The position numbers and the translations under genes are program-made. Below the pieces are notes generated by a model. That model searched no databases. It worked only from the letters and a program-made list of their open reading frames with translations, and was not told the origin of the DNA. Shown one piece after another: positions 9,193 to 19,004 of a DNA stretch of 64,000 bases. The stretch is from Pseudomonas piscis. Its GTDB lineage: Bacteria; Pseudomonadota; Gammaproteobacteria; Pseudomonadales; Pseudomonadaceae. The stretch lies in contig NZ_WHUV01000002.1 of the NCBI RefSeq assembly GCF_009380155.1, positions 744,001 through 808,000 of the forward strand, read 5' to 3'. Position 1 is the stretch's first letter; every line of letters begins with the position of its first letter.

Positions 9193-10353
9193 TTGCACAG
9201 TGCCCTGGTCACCGCGGACAACCAGCAGTACTTCGACCTGTTTTCCTCTGCCGGCGTGGCCAACTTCGGGCACAATCACCCGCAGATCAAGGCTCGTCTG
9301 ATCCAGTATCTACAGCAGGATGGGCCGGTACACAGCCTGGATTTTTTCACCTCGGCCAAAGCTGGTTTCATCGAGCTGTTCGAAAGCACCATCCTGCCCG
9401 AGCGCTATCGTGGCCATTACCACTATTACTTCTCCCCTCCGGCCGGGACTCTGGCCATCGACGCGGCCCTAAAGTACGCGCGCAATGCCACAGGACGCCG
9501 GGAAGTGGCCTGCTTCACGAACTCCTTCCATGGACTTTCCTACAATGCCTTGTCATTGACCGGCAATGCGGCCAAGCGAGCCTCGGCCTACACCGATCTG
9601 GCCTCTGTGCTGCGCCTGCCCTATGACCGTTACCTGGGAGAACACGTCGATACCGTGGCGCTCTATGAAAAGCTCCTGGACGATGAAAGCTCCGGATATG
9701 GCCTGCCCGCCGCCGTGGTCTTCGAGACCATCCAGGCCGAGGGCGGCATCCATGCCTGCTCCGCCAACTGGTACCGGCGGTTGCTGGAACTCTGCGCGCG
9801 CAAGGGTATCGTTACCATCGTCGACGAGATCCAGGCAGGTTGCGGACGGGCCGGAGGTTTTTTCAGTTTCCAGGCCTTGTCGGAGCACTATCCTGACGTC
9901 ATCTGCCTGGCCAAGAGCCTTTCCGGCTTCGGCCTGCCGATATCCCTGGTGCTGGTCAAGAAGGAACTGGACAGCCTGCAGCCAGGTGAGAACAGTGGCA
10001 CCTTCCGGGGCAATGCCTTGGCGGTGCAATCAGCCTGTTTCATGCTCGAAACCTTCAACTCGGACGAGTTTGCCCATGGACTCAAGCGCAATGAGCAGAT
10101 CCTTCAGGACGTGATGGCGCAGGTAGCCCAGAGATGCCCCGTGCGAGGACGGCACATGATCCATGGCATCGAGCTGGAAAGTGCCGAGATCGCCAAGCAG
10201 GTGCTGGTGCAACTGCGCAACCGGCATATCCTGGTGGAACAGTGTGGTGGCCAGGGCCGGGTGATCAAGATCATGCCGCCTTTGACCTCCAGTGCTGACA
10301 ACCTGCAGTGCGCACTGGATGCGGTCATCCAGGTAGTGCGCGAATACACCTGA
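9193..10353 (+). CDS. Class III PLP aminotransferase, diaminobutyrate-aminotransferase type, probably 5'-truncated
   Basis: The 386 visible residues align from the FxxAGxxNxGHNxP block onward with the EctB-like enzyme at 47091-48407. They include FSPPAGTLAIDAALKYAR, the PLP-region IVDEIQAGCGR and the Schiff-base lysine in LAKSLSG. The paralogue has about 50 more residues in front, including its VRSYCR motif. Here only a TTG at 9193, three bases after CAGGAG, can serve as a start, and a TGA lies seven codons upstream. The protein would use an omega-amino or diamino-acid donor such as 2,4-diaminobutyrate. It heads a small operon with the SnoaL-like gene and a broken LysE gene. It may be inactive. 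Confidence 0.65.
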   Translation: MHSALVTADNQQYFDLFSSAGVANFGHNHPQIKARLIQYLQQDGPVHSLDFFTSAKAGFIELFESTILPERYRGHYHYYFSPPAGTLAIDAALKYARNATGRREVACFTNSFHGLSYNALSLTGNAAKRASAYTDLASVLRLPYDRYLGEHVDTVALYEKLLDDESSGYGLPAAVVFETIQAEGGIHACSANWYRRLLELCARKGIVTIVDEIQAGCGRAGGFFSFQALSEHYPDVICLAKSLSGFGLPISLVLVKKELDSLQPGENSGTFRGNALAVQSACFMLETFNSDEFAHGLKRNEQILQDVMAQVAQRCPVRGRHMIHGIELESAEIAKQVLVQLRNRHILVEQCGGQGRVIKIMPPLTSSADNLQCALDAVIQVVREYT

Positions 10354-10366
10354 CATGGAGCCCGGG

Positions 10367-10834
10367 ATGAACACCACCCTGTTGCTTGAACGAATGGCGA
10401 TCCACGACCTGCTGTGCCGGTTCCAAGGCACCTTCGACTTGCTGGACTGGCCAGGCATGCACCACTGCCTGTGGGAGCGGTTGCATATCGATTACTCAAG
10501 CTTCAGGGACGAAGCACCCGGGCCCATGCTGCGCGAAGACTACATTGCCCGGCGGCAGGCCGCGCTTAGCGAGTTGAAGATGCAGCACAACTTTTCCAAC
10601 CTGCTGATCACGATCGATGGCACTGCCGCCACTGCTCGCTGCAATTACCAGATCCATAGATTCAGCACGCAGGACTGTCGTGGCCAGGGCGATTTCTTCC
10701 ACTCTTACGGGCGATATTTCTTCGAACTGGCCAAGCGCGACGGGCAGTGGAGAATTTGCGCGATCCGCCAGCAACTCATTGCCAACCATGGCACACCAGG
10801 GCTGCACCGTGCGGTACTTACAGGCGCAACCTGA
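10367..10834 (+). CDS. SnoaL/NTF2-like small protein
   Basis: The product has 155 residues. The start is ATG 10367 because GGAG lies six bases upstream; an ATG at 10355 is in frame but has no ribosome site. The pattern LLERMAIHDLLCRFQGTFDLLDW ... RCNYQIHRF ... SYGRYFFELAKRDGQWRI is typical of SnoaL-like (NTF2 fold) proteins, a cone-shaped fold used both for small-molecule catalysis and for binding. It follows the aminotransferase by 13 bases and precedes the LysE gene by 13, so the three form one operon. The ligand is unknown. PhzA and PhzB share this fold, but similarity to them is not evident. Confidence 0.7.
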   Translation: MNTTLLLERMAIHDLLCRFQGTFDLLDWPGMHHCLWERLHIDYSSFRDEAPGPMLREDYIARRQAALSELKMQHNFSNLLITIDGTAATARCNYQIHRFSTQDCRGQGDFFHSYGRYFFELAKRDGQWRICAIRQQLIANHGTPGLHRAVLTGAT

Positions 10835-10847
10835 GATTCGAGGCGAT

Positions 10848-11478
10848 ATGGATACACGACAGCTGCTTACTTTTTCGTTGATCGCCTGGCTATCGATAGC
10901 CAGCCCCGGACCGGCGGTGGTCATAGCCATAAAGAACAGCCTCAGGCAAGGGCCGGGCGCGGTGTTGTCTGGTGCACTAGGCAATATCTGCGGGCTGTTC
11001 TGCCTTTCGCTGGCGACAATACTCGGGGTAGGCCTGCTCCTCAAGGCCAACCCCCTGGGCGTTCACCCTGCTCAAGATCGGGGGTGCACTCTATCTGTTC
11101 TACCTGGGCGTTGGGCAACTGATCCCCAGGAAGCAACTGTTCGGGTCGGAAGCGGCAGCGCAGCAACCCAGCCAGTCGTTTGCAGCGCTGTTCAAGGAGT
11201 CTTTCTTCCTCGCCATCAGTAACCCCAAGCCCATCTTGTTCTTTACCGCGCTATTTCCGCAGTTCATCAAGCCCGGCTCATCCCTGAGCATGCAGTTTCT
11301 GGTTTTGACCGGCATTTTCATGTTGCTGTCGCTACTGACGCTCCAGGGCTATGGACTGGCCTCACGCAAGATGGTCTGGCTGCTGAGCCAGCCGCGGATC
11401 GCCACTTTGGCCAGCCGGGTCGTGGGCTGCTGCTTCATTAGCTTCGGGGTGTTATTGCTGGCCTACCGTGCGCCATAG
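10848..11478 (+). pseudogene. LysE/RhtB-family exporter with a one-base frameshift
   Basis: The N-terminal part from ATG 10848 reads LIAWLSIASPGPAVVIAIKNSLRQG, the RhtB/LysE signature, and runs to about 11056. The remainder (LLKIGGALYLFYLGVGQ, then ISNPKPILFFTALFPQFI, ending LLAYRAP) is in another frame. The shift maps to the GGG at 11057-11059: removing one G restores a continuous product of about 209 residues with six membrane segments. As given, the product would stop early after 70 good residues. It is either a genuine inactivation or a homopolymer sequencing error. The gene lies directly upstream of the phzI promoter. Confidence 0.85.
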
Positions 11479-11519
11479 CCGAAGACCGTTGCTTGGGCTC
11501 CTCGCTGGATGACCCGGCA

Positions 11520-11537
11520 ACTACCAGATCTTGTAGG
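11520..11537 (+). promoter_or_regulatory. phz box (PhzR operator) upstream of phzI
   Basis: ACTACCAGATCTTGTAGG is a near-palindrome with a central GATC. It is essentially the reverse complement of the box in front of phzA. A TATAAG -10 candidate follows at 11560-11565, the same spacing as at phzA. By established knowledge, PhzR bound to the PhzI acyl-homoserine lactone activates from this site, giving autoinduction of phzI. Confidence 0.9.
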
Positions 11538-11598
11538 TGCCAAGCCGATACCGGTCCTCTATAAGGGACCGCTTTACCTACCCTCGAGGACATCCAGC

Positions 11599-12189
11599 AT
11601 GCACATGGAAGAGCACAGGCTGAGCGAGATGAACGATGAGTTGCGATTTTCGCTAGGGCGTTTCCGCTACGAACAGTTCGTGCAACGGCTGGGATGGCGA
11701 CTGCCGGCCCATCCCCATCCGGACCAATGCGAATGGGACCAGTACGATACCGAACATGCCCGGTATATCCTGGCCATCAACCGGCAAGGCGCCATCGTCG
11801 GCTGTTCGCGGTTGATACCCACCACCTGCCCCAACCTGCTCGAAGGCGTCTTCAGCCAGACCTGCTCAGACGCACCGCCCAGGCATCCAGCCATCTGGGA
11901 AATGACCCGCTTCACTACCCGGGAACCACAATTGGCGATGCCGTTGTTCTGGAGGAGCCTGAAGGTCGCCAGCCAGGCGGGGGCCGAGGCCATCGTCGGG
12001 GTGGTCAACCGGACCATGGAGCGCTACTACAAGATCAATGGCGTGCACTATGAACGACTGGGGCCGCCGACCCTGCACCAGGATGAAAAACTCATCGCCA
12101 TCAAGCTTTCGGCCCATCGCGAACAGCATCGCCGTGCCCTGGCCCCAGCGACTTTGGGTGGCAATACCCCTTTGCAGGAAACCGCCTGA
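11599..12189 (+). CDS. phzI: PhzI acyl-homoserine lactone synthase
   Basis: The product has 196 residues from ATG 11599 (GAGGA upstream), the usual PhzI length. LuxI-family invariants are present: RxxxFxxxLGW near residue 25 (FRYEQFVQRLGW), the D-x-D/Y substrate strand (WDQYDTEHARYIL), GCSRLIPTT and the conserved WEMTRF with its catalytic Glu. It makes the acyl-homoserine lactone (mainly C6-type in P. chlororaphis) that drives PhzR. The gene is convergent with phzR across a 36-base gap. Confidence 0.96.
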   Translation: MHMEEHRLSEMNDELRFSLGRFRYEQFVQRLGWRLPAHPHPDQCEWDQYDTEHARYILAINRQGAIVGCSRLIPTTCPNLLEGVFSQTCSDAPPRHPAIWEMTRFTTREPQLAMPLFWRSLKVASQAGAEAIVGVVNRTMERYYKINGVHYERLGPPTLHQDEKLIAIKLSAHREQHRRALAPATLGGNTPLQETA

Positions 12190-12193
12190 ACAG

Positions 12194-12219
12194 GCCGAGC
12201 CGCCCGCAGGCGACTCGGC
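12194..12219. terminator. Hairpin between convergent phzI and phzR
   Basis: GCCGAG.CGCC / GGCG.CTCGGC forms a stem with one mismatch directly after the phzI stop and before the phzR stop. There is no T-run. It is likely a shared transcript end. Confidence 0.45.
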
Positions 12220-12225
12220 AGCGGC

Positions 12226-12951
12226 TCAGATGTAGCCCAGGGCAACCGCGTAGGACACGGCCTGGACCCGGTTGCTGGCACCGATCTTGCGCTGGATGTT
12301 GCGGTGGTGGTAGTTCACCGTGTCGGTGCACACCCCCATGATCACGCCGATTTCTTCCGAGGTCTTGCCATCGGCAGTCCAGCGCAGCACATCGCATTCC
12401 CGTCCACTGAACTCGACCTGGGCATTGAACACGCTGTCATCGCTTTCCAGTTCAGAGATCTTCTCATGGGCAGCGATGGCGAATGCCTTGGTCACAGGTT
12501 TCAAGGCCTCGAACTCCTCGAGGCTGATGGCCTTGCTCCGGCGTGCCAGGCTCAGCAGGCCGACTCGTCCCTGGGCATTGAACGAAGGTTGCGCCAGGCC
12601 ATGGCACAGGCCCGACTCCCTGGCTTCGGACCAGAACTGCGGGGTGTCGCGAAATAGCTCGTTAGTCCACAGGATCGTGGCCGGGGAAAGCTTGCTGTGC
12701 TTCACCGTCGGATCGATCAAGGCGTAGTTTTCCCCCTGGTAGCGCTGCACCCAGTGCTCGGGGTAATTGCTATATATAGATGTCCTGGGGCGCATGAACG
12801 GGGTCACGCTACACATGCCGTAGGCAAAGAAGTCGAAACCCAGTTCATGCAAGGCTCTCATCGCGATAACCCTGAATTCTTCAGTATCCGCGGCTTGTGC
12901 AAAGATACTGTAAAAATAAGCGTCCCATCCAAACAGCTGTCCTAATTCCAT
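12226..12951 (-). CDS. phzR: PhzR LuxR-type quorum-sensing regulator
   Basis: The start is the second in-frame ATG ([15 protein letters not shown]), giving 241 residues, the family length; a start four codons earlier would add MVFK. Residues about 20-165 form the autoinducer-binding domain ([21 protein letters not shown], with the conserved Trp, Tyr and Asp). Residues about 175-241 form the LuxR/FixJ helix-turn-helix ([38 protein letters not shown] type). It binds the phz boxes at 11520 and 13203 and activates phzI and the biosynthetic operon, from which it is divergently transcribed. Confidence 0.96.
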   Translation of the reverse strand: MELGQLFGWDAYFYSIFAQAADTEEFRVIAMRALHELGFDFFAYGMCSVTPFMRPRTSIYSNYPEHWVQRYQGENYALIDPTVKHSKLSPATILWTNELFRDTPQFWSEARESGLCHGLAQPSFNAQGRVGLLSLARRSKAISLEEFEALKPVTKAFAIAAHEKISELESDDSVFNAQVEFSGRECDVLRWTADGKTSEEIGVIMGVCTDTVNYHHRNIQRKIGASNRVQAVSYAVALGYI

Positions 12952-13379
12952 TTTGAACACCACTAAAGTTTGAACGAGGTCGTGAGACTAGACCAAACTG
13001 AACTCATGTCAACAGGTAAATCGGAAGCTCCATAGACGCCTTCGTACTAACACTAGATTTGTACTATATAGTTAAACTCGCTAGCCATAAGCCAGTATCT
13101 ACTTTCGATATTAATAGGCCATTACCGGCCTTCAGACGACGAACGCACGATTCTCTTCACGATACTGAAACAGTCCTTCCGAATGGCTTCTTAGCCACCC
13201 TCGCTACAAGATCTGGTAGTTCCAACGCCAAGAAACGCAAGTGTATAAACAACCCCCATTCAACGCCGTTACAACAGCAAGATTCTTGATGGCTGCAACT
13301 AATTTCGCCCAGAAATAGTTAACCAGACATTTACTTTATTTTAGAAAACGATGGTTCTAATTAAGTGAGGATGCTGCCC
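12952..13379. other. AT-rich phzR-phzA intergenic control region
   Basis: These 428 bases are visibly lower in GC than the flanking genes. They hold the phzA phz box, a TATAAA candidate -10 at 13244-13249 and a long 5' leader of about 120 bases before phzA. No further gene is supported. Confidence 0.7.
13203..13220 (+). promoter_or_regulatory. phz box upstream of the phzA-H operon
   Basis: GCTACAAGATCTGGTAGT matches the P. chlororaphis phz box at 17 of 18 positions (A to G at the first base). The TATAAA at 13244-13249 lies at the same offset as in the phzI promoter. PhzR activation of phzABCDEFG through this box is established for the species group. Confidence 0.92.
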
Positions 13380-13871
13380 ATGACTGCTTCAAGCGCTCCC
13401 AGCGACTTTGATGATCAAGTTGAACTTCGCAGGAAAAATCGAGCCACCGTCGAGCAGTACATGCGTACTAATGGCAAAGATCGCCTACGTCGTCATGAGT
13501 TGTTCACCAAGGATGGCAGCGTCGCTTCCTGGACCAACGAAACCGGAAAACCCCTGGAATTCAGGGGCCATGCCAAGCTCGCCGCCCTCGGCGCGTGGAT
13601 CGAGAAGTGCTTCCCGGACTGGCAATTCCACAATGTACGGATTTTCGCCACCAGCGATCCCAATCACTTCTGGGTGGAAAGCGACGCTCGTGGCAAGACT
13701 CGGGTACCGGGTTATCCAGAGGGATATTGCGAGAATCATTACATTCATTCCTTCGAACTGGACAACGGCAAGATCACCCAGAGCCGTGAGTTCATGAACC
13801 CTTTCGACCAACTTCGCGGCCTCGGTGTCCCGGTACCGAAGATCCAGCGCGCAGGTATTCCTGCCTCATAA
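13380..13871 (+). CDS. phzA: PhzA phenazine biosynthesis protein
   Basis: The product has 163 residues from ATG 13380, chosen because GTGAGGA is eight bases upstream and the length then equals PhzA. It has an NTF2-like fold with the signature [16 protein letters not shown]. It is about 70% like the following PhzB. PhzB has His71 (in LAEHAVW), the acid-base residue for condensing two aminoketone molecules, where PhzA has Leu70 (LAALGAW). This is the known difference that leaves PhzA catalytically weak but structurally supportive. It is the first gene of the operon. Confidence 0.95.
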   Translation: MTASSAPSDFDDQVELRRKNRATVEQYMRTNGKDRLRRHELFTKDGSVASWTNETGKPLEFRGHAKLAALGAWIEKCFPDWQFHNVRIFATSDPNHFWVESDARGKTRVPGYPEGYCENHYIHSFELDNGKITQSREFMNPFDQLRGLGVPVPKIQRAGIPAS

Positions 13872-13901
13872 GTCAAGTCCCTACAACATTGGAGAAAGAC
13901 C

Positions 13902-14393
13902 ATGCCAAATAGCGCTGCACGACAACTAAATGAGCACGACACCACCGAACTTCGACGGAAAAATCGCGCCACCGTAGAGCAATACATGCATACCAAGGGC
14001 CAGGACCGCCTGCGTCGTCACGAGCTATTTACCGAGGATGGTTCTGGCGGCCTCTGGACCACGGATACCGGTGCGCCAATTGCCATCAACGGCAAGTCCA
14101 AGTTGGCCGAACATGCTGTCTGGTCACTCAAGTGCTTCCCGGATTGGGAGTGGTACAACATCCAGATATTTGAAACCGATGATCCCAATCATATCTGGGT
14201 CGAGTGCGATGGCCACGGCAAGATCCTGTTCCCAGGATATCCGGAAGGTTATTACGAAAATCACTTCCTGCATTCTTTCGAATTGCAGGACGGCAAGATC
14301 AAACAGAACCGCGAGTTCATGAATGTCTTCCAGCAACTGCGCGCCCTGGGTATTCCGGTGCCGCAGATCAAGCGCGAAGGCATTCCTACCTGA
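13902..14393 (+). CDS. phzB: PhzB, ring-forming enzyme of phenazine synthesis
   Basis: The product has 163 residues, starting at ATG 13902 after TGGAGAAAG. It is an NTF2-like dimer and a tandem duplicate of PhzA. It keeps the catalytic His71 and promotes condensation of two 6-amino-5-oxocyclohex-2-ene-1-carboxylate molecules into the tricyclic skeleton. The intergenic distance to phzA is 30 bases. Confidence 0.95.
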   Translation: MPNSAARQLNEHDTTELRRKNRATVEQYMHTKGQDRLRRHELFTEDGSGGLWTTDTGAPIAINGKSKLAEHAVWSLKCFPDWEWYNIQIFETDDPNHIWVECDGHGKILFPGYPEGYYENHFLHSFELQDGKIKQNREFMNVFQQLRALGIPVPQIKREGIPT

Positions 14394-14418
14394 ATCCCAT
14401 CGAGAGAGTGATCGCATC

Positions 14419-15615
14419 ATGGAAGACTTACTGAACCGAGTTCTAAGTTGTGAAGCGTTGCAGCAACCTCAATGGAGCGAGCCTTCACAACTGCACGATG
14501 CGCAGGCCTATCTCCGGGACAGCGCGCCGCTGATTCGCGTCGAAGACGTCCTGGTGCTGCGGGAGACCTTGGCCAAGGTCGCGGCCGGCGAGGCAATGGT
14601 CATCCAGTCCGGTGATTGCGCCGAGGACATGAGCGAGAGCTCTCCCAACCACGTGGCCCGCAAAGCCGCGGTGCTGGACATGCTCGCCGGTGCATTGCGG
14701 CTGGTGACCCAACAGCCGGTGGTACGAGTGGGGCGGATCGCCGGGCAGTTCGCCAAGCCTCGTTCCAACAACAGCGAGCGCATCGGCGACGTCGAGTTGC
14801 CGGTGTATCGCGGTGACATGGTCAACGGCCGCGAGGCCGTCGACAGCCATCGGCAACACGATGCCCAGCGCCTGGTGCGTGGCTATCGGGCCGCCCAGGA
14901 CATCATGCAGCACCTGGGCTGGAGCGAACCGGTGGACCAGGAGCCACTGAACGGTTCGCCGGCCTGGACCAGCCACGAGATGCTGGTACTGGACTACGAA
15001 CTGCCCCAGGTCCGCCAGGACGAACAAGGCCGGGTGTTCCTCGGCTCGACCCACTGGCCGTGGATCGGCGAGCGCACCCGGCAATTGACCGGCGCCCATG
15101 TGGCGCTGCTCAGCGAGGTGCTCAACCCGGTGGCTTGCAAGGTCGGTCCGGACATCACCCGCGAGCAGTTGCTGAGCCTGTGCGAACGCCTGGACCCGCG
15201 TCGCGAGCCGGGACGCTTGACCCTGATCGCCCGCATGGGTGCGCACAAGGTCGGTGATCGCCTGCCGCCCCTGGTCGAAGCGGTCCGCGGTGCCGGGCAC
15301 AAGATCATCTGGCTCAGCGACCCGATGCACGGCAACACCATAGTCGCCCCGTGCGGCAACAAGACCCGCATGGTGCGGACCATCACCGAGGAAATCATCG
15401 CCTTCAAGCATGCCGTGACTGCGGCCGGGGGCGTGGCTGCCGGCCTGCATCTGGAGACCACTCCCGATGAGGTCAGCGAATGCGTTTCCGATGTCATGGA
15501 GCTGGACCGGGTCGCCAGCCAATACAAGAGCCTGTGCGATCCGCGCCTGACTCCCTGGCAAGCCATCACCGCGGTGATGGCCTGGAAGAACTCGCCCTCA
15601 CCCGCCCTTTTCTGA
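14419..15615 (+). CDS. phzC: PhzC, class II DAHP synthase
   Basis: The start was set at ATG 14419 (MEDLLNRVL), giving 398 residues; the open frame extends upstream into phzB but has no better start. It shows type II (plant-like) 3-deoxy-D-arabino-heptulosonate-7-phosphate synthase motifs: [55 protein letters not shown] and [10 protein letters not shown]. It commits erythrose-4-phosphate and PEP to the shikimate pathway and, being a separate copy, escapes aromatic feedback control to feed chorismate to PhzE. Confidence 0.96.
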   Translation: MEDLLNRVLSCEALQQPQWSEPSQLHDAQAYLRDSAPLIRVEDVLVLRETLAKVAAGEAMVIQSGDCAEDMSESSPNHVARKAAVLDMLAGALRLVTQQPVVRVGRIAGQFAKPRSNNSERIGDVELPVYRGDMVNGREAVDSHRQHDAQRLVRGYRAAQDIMQHLGWSEPVDQEPLNGSPAWTSHEMLVLDYELPQVRQDEQGRVFLGSTHWPWIGERTRQLTGAHVALLSEVLNPVACKVGPDITREQLLSLCERLDPRREPGRLTLIARMGAHKVGDRLPPLVEAVRGAGHKIIWLSDPMHGNTIVAPCGNKTRMVRTITEEIIAFKHAVTAAGGVAAGLHLETTPDEVSECVSDVMELDRVASQYKSLCDPRLTPWQAITAVMAWKNSPSPALF

Positions 15616-15630
15616 CTGGAGTTAGTCGCC

Positions 15631-16254
15631 ATGACCGGCATTCCATCGATCATTCCCTATGCCCTGCCCACTTCCCGCGACCTGCCCGTCAATCTCGCGC
15701 AATGGCATATAGACCCCGAGCGCGCCGTACTGCTGGTGCATGACATGCAGCGCTATTTCCTGCGGCCGTTGCCCGAGACCCTGCGCGAAAGCGTAGTGGG
15801 CAATGCCGCACGTATTCGCCAGTGGGCCGCCGATAACCAGATCCCGGTGGCCTACACCGCCCAACCCGGGAGCATGAGCGAAGAGCAACGAGGATTGCTC
15901 AAGGACTTCTGGGGGCCAGGCATGCAGGCCAGCCCCGGCGATCGCGAGGTGGTCGACGCCCTGGCGCCGCGTCCCGGCGACTGGTTGCTGACCAAGTGGC
16001 GCTACAGCGCGTTCTTCAATTCCGACCTGCTCGAGCGCATGCGCGAGAGCGGTCGTGACCAACTGATCCTCTGCGGGGTGTACGCCCACGTGGGAGTGTT
16101 GATTTCCACGGTGGATGCCTATTCCAACGACATCCAGCCGTTCCTGGTGGCCGATGCGATCGCCGATTTCAGCAAGGAGCACCACTGGATGGCCATCGAA
16201 TACGCCGCCAGCCGCTGCGCCATGGTCGTGACCACCGATGAGGTGCTGCTATGA
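15631..16254 (+). CDS. phzD: PhzD isochorismatase-family hydrolase
   Basis: The product has 207 residues. [11 protein letters not shown] carries the catalytic Asp38, K122 lies in LTKWRYSAF, and [13 protein letters not shown] has Gly where cysteine hydrolases have Cys, as in true PhzD. It removes pyruvate from 2-amino-2-deoxyisochorismate to give trans-2,3-dihydro-3-hydroxyanthranilate. It follows phzC by 15 bases and overlaps phzE by four bases, implying translational coupling. Confidence 0.96.
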   Translation: MTGIPSIIPYALPTSRDLPVNLAQWHIDPERAVLLVHDMQRYFLRPLPETLRESVVGNAARIRQWAADNQIPVAYTAQPGSMSEEQRGLLKDFWGPGMQASPGDREVVDALAPRPGDWLLTKWRYSAFFNSDLLERMRESGRDQLILCGVYAHVGVLISTVDAYSNDIQPFLVADAIADFSKEHHWMAIEYAASRCAMVVTTDEVLL

Positions 16255-18164
16255 GCCAGGCCAGCGTCCCGCTGATCGAACGTATCCTGCAACCGGCCCC
16301 CGGGCCCTTTGCCCTGCTCTACCGTCCGGAGGCCACTGGCCCAGGATTGCTGGACGTCCTGGTGGGCAAGATGGCGGAACCCCGGCACTTGGCGGATATC
16401 GAGCTACCCGCCACCACCATCGGCGCACCGCGCCTGGACGTGCTGACGCTGATTCCCTACCGACAGATCGCCGAGCGCGGCTTCGAGGCGGTGGACGACC
16501 AGTCGCCGCTGCTGGCAATGAACATCACCGAACAGCAATCCATCGGCATCGAGCAATTGCTGCAGCTGCTGCCCGATGAGCCGATCCAGCTGGACAGCGA
16601 GCGCTTCGACCTGAGCGACGAAAGCTACGCCGAGATCGTCAGCCAGGTGATCGCCAACGAAATCGGCTCTGGGGAAGGCGCCAACTTCGTGATCAAGCGC
16701 ACCTTCCTGGCGGAGATCAGCGACTACGGTCCGACCAAGGCCCTGTCGTTCTTCCGGCACCTGCTGGAACGGGAAAAAGGCTCCTACTGGACCTTCATCA
16801 TCCACACCGGCGAGCGGACCTTCGTCGGTGCCTCGCCCGAGCGCCACATCAGCGTCAAGGATGGCCTGGCGGTGATGAATCCCATCAGCGGCACCTACCG
16901 CTATCCGCCCGCCGGCCCCAGCCTGGCCGAAGTGATGGAGTTCCTGGCCAACCGCAAGGAAGCCGAAGAGCTGTACATGGTGGTGGACGAAGAACTGAAG
17001 ATGATGGCGCTGATCTGCGAGGACGGCGGCCATGTCCGTGGTCCGTACCTCAAGGAAATGGCCCACCTGGCCCACACCGAGTACTTCATCGAGGGCAAGA
17101 CCCGCCGCGATGTGCGCGACATCCTGCGCGAGACCCTGTTCGCCCCGACGGTCACCGGCAGCCCGCTGGAAAGTGCCTGCCGGGTGATCCGGCGCTACGA
17201 GCCCCAGGGGCGTGGCTACTACAGCGGCATGGCGGCGTTGATCGGCAATGACGGCAAGGGCGGACGGTCCCTGGACTCGGCGATCCTGATCCGTACCGCC
17301 GACATCGATGACCAGGGCCAGGTGCGCATCAGCGTCGGCTCGACCATCGTCCGCCATTCCGACCCACTGGGCGAAGCCGCGGAAAGCCGGGCCAAGGCCG
17401 CCGGCCTGATCGCCGCACTGAAGAACCAGACCCCATCGCGCTTTGGCGACCACCTGCAAGTGCGCGCCGCCCTGGCCAGCCGCAACGCCTATGTCTCGGA
17501 TTTCTGGTTGATGGACAGCCAGCAGCGCCAGCAGGTCCAGAGCGACTTCAAGGGGCGCCAGGTGCTGATCGTCGATGCCGAAGACACCTTCACCTCGATG
17601 ATCGCCAAGCAGCTGCGGTCCCTGGGGTTGCTGGTGACCGTGCGCAGCTTCAACGACGAGTACAGCTTCGACGGCTACGACCTGGTGATCATGGGCCCCG
17701 GCCCCGGCAACCCCAGCGAGATCCAGCAGCCGAAGATCAACCACCTGCACCTGGCCATCCGCACCCTGCTCACTGAGCAGCGGCCCTTCGTCGCGGTGTG
17801 CCTGAGCCACCAGGTCCTGAGCCTGTGCCTGGGCCTGGAGCTGCAGCGCCGGGAGATCCCCAACCAGGGCGTGCAGAAGCAGATCGACCTGTTCGGCAAC
17901 CCCGAGCGGGTAGGCTTCTACAACACCTTCGCGGCCCAGAGCACGAGCAGCCGCCTGGACGTCGAAGGCGTCGGCACCATCGAGATCAGCCGCGACAGCG
18001 AGACCGGCGAGGTACATGCCTTGCGCGGGCCGGCGTTCGCCTCGATGCAGTTCCACGCCGAGTCGCTGTTGACCCAGGAAGGCCCGCGGATCATGGCCGA
18101 CCTGCTGCGTCATGCCCTCATCAATACCCCCGCCGACAGCAACGCTTCGGCGGCCCGGAGATAA
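16251..18164 (+). CDS. phzE: PhzE, 2-amino-2-deoxyisochorismate synthase
   Basis: This 637-residue fusion has a chorismate-utilising domain at about 1-400 ([51 protein letters not shown]) and a class I glutamine amidotransferase at about 435-630 ([25 protein letters not shown] with the nucleophilic Cys, [11 protein letters not shown] with His and Glu). It converts chorismate plus glutamine-derived ammonia to ADIC, the substrate of PhzD. The start overlaps the phzD stop. Confidence 0.97.
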   Translation: MSQASVPLIERILQPAPGPFALLYRPEATGPGLLDVLVGKMAEPRHLADIELPATTIGAPRLDVLTLIPYRQIAERGFEAVDDQSPLLAMNITEQQSIGIEQLLQLLPDEPIQLDSERFDLSDESYAEIVSQVIANEIGSGEGANFVIKRTFLAEISDYGPTKALSFFRHLLEREKGSYWTFIIHTGERTFVGASPERHISVKDGLAVMNPISGTYRYPPAGPSLAEVMEFLANRKEAEELYMVVDEELKMMALICEDGGHVRGPYLKEMAHLAHTEYFIEGKTRRDVRDILRETLFAPTVTGSPLESACRVIRRYEPQGRGYYSGMAALIGNDGKGGRSLDSAILIRTADIDDQGQVRISVGSTIVRHSDPLGEAAESRAKAAGLIAALKNQTPSRFGDHLQVRAALASRNAYVSDFWLMDSQQRQQVQSDFKGRQVLIVDAEDTFTSMIAKQLRSLGLLVTVRSFNDEYSFDGYDLVIMGPGPGNPSEIQQPKINHLHLAIRTLLTEQRPFVAVCLSHQVLSLCLGLELQRREIPNQGVQKQIDLFGNPERVGFYNTFAAQSTSSRLDVEGVGTIEISRDSETGEVHALRGPAFASMQFHAESLLTQEGPRIMADLLRHALINTPADSNASAARR

Positions 18165-18167
18165 CCC

Positions 18168-19004
18168 ATGCACGAATACGTCATCATCGACGCCTTTGCC
18201 AGTACCCCGCTGGAAGGCAATCCGGTCGCGGTGTTCTTCAATGCCGACGACCTGAGTGCCACCCAGATGCAGCGCATCGCCCGGGAAATGAACCTCTCGG
18301 AAACCACTTTCGTGCTCAAGCCGCGCAACAGCGGCGACTGGCTGGTCAGGATCTTCACCCCGGTCAACGAACTGCCCTTCGCCGGCCACCCGCTGTTGGG
18401 CACCGCCATCGCCCTGGGTGCCCACACCGAGAACCACCGGCTGTACCTGGAAACCCAGATGGGTACCATCGCCTTCGAGCTGGAACGCCAGAACGGCAGC
18501 GTGATCGCCGCCAGCATGGACCAGCCGATTCCCACCTGGTCGGCCCTGGGCCGCGATGCCGAGTTGCTCAAGGCCCTGGGCATCGAGTCCTCGACCTTTC
18601 CCATCGAGATCTATCACAACGGCCCGCGCCATGTGTTCGTCGGCCTGCCGAGCATCGAGGCGCTGTCCGCCCTGCATCCCGATCACCGTGCCTTGTCGAA
18701 CTTCCACGACATGGCCATCAACTGCTTTGCCGGTTCCGGGCGGCGCTGGCGCAGCCGGATGTTCTCGCCGGCCTATGGCGTGGTGGAGGATGCCGCCACT
18801 GGCTCGGCCGCCGGGCCACTGGCCATCCACTTGGCTCGCCACGGCCAGTTGCCGTTCGGCCAGCAGGTGGAGATTCTCCAGGGCGTGGAGATCGGTCGAC
18901 CTTCACTGATGTTCGCCAGGGCCGAAGGCCGGGCCGAGCAGCTCAAGCGAGTCGAAGTTTCCGGTAATGGCGTGCTCTTCGGGCGGGGGACCATTGTGCT
19001 ATGA
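18168..19004 (+). CDS. phzF: PhzF isomerase
   Basis: The product has 278 residues in two similar alpha/beta lobes. The N-terminus [21 protein letters not shown] and the catalytic Glu45 (NLSETTFV) are present, and the second lobe has [16 protein letters not shown]. It isomerises dihydro-hydroxyanthranilate to the reactive aminoketone taken by PhzB. It sits four bases after phzE and overlaps phzG by four bases. Confidence 0.97.
   Translation: MHEYVIIDAFASTPLEGNPVAVFFNADDLSATQMQRIAREMNLSETTFVLKPRNSGDWLVRIFTPVNELPFAGHPLLGTAIALGAHTENHRLYLETQMGTIAFELERQNGSVIAASMDQPIPTWSALGRDAELLKALGIESSTFPIEIYHNGPRHVFVGLPSIEALSALHPDHRALSNFHDMAINCFAGSGRRWRSRMFSPAYGVVEDAATGSAAGPLAIHLARHGQLPFGQQVEILQGVEIGRPSLMFARAEGRAEQLKRVEVSGNGVLFGRGTIVL

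Noticed and set aside
16404..18842. Very long open frame antisense to phzE and phzF
   Set aside because: Third-position GC bias of the real genes opens the opposite strand. The predicted protein is composed of low-complexity Gly/Ala/Gln/His runs with no family motifs, and both phzE and phzF are intact.
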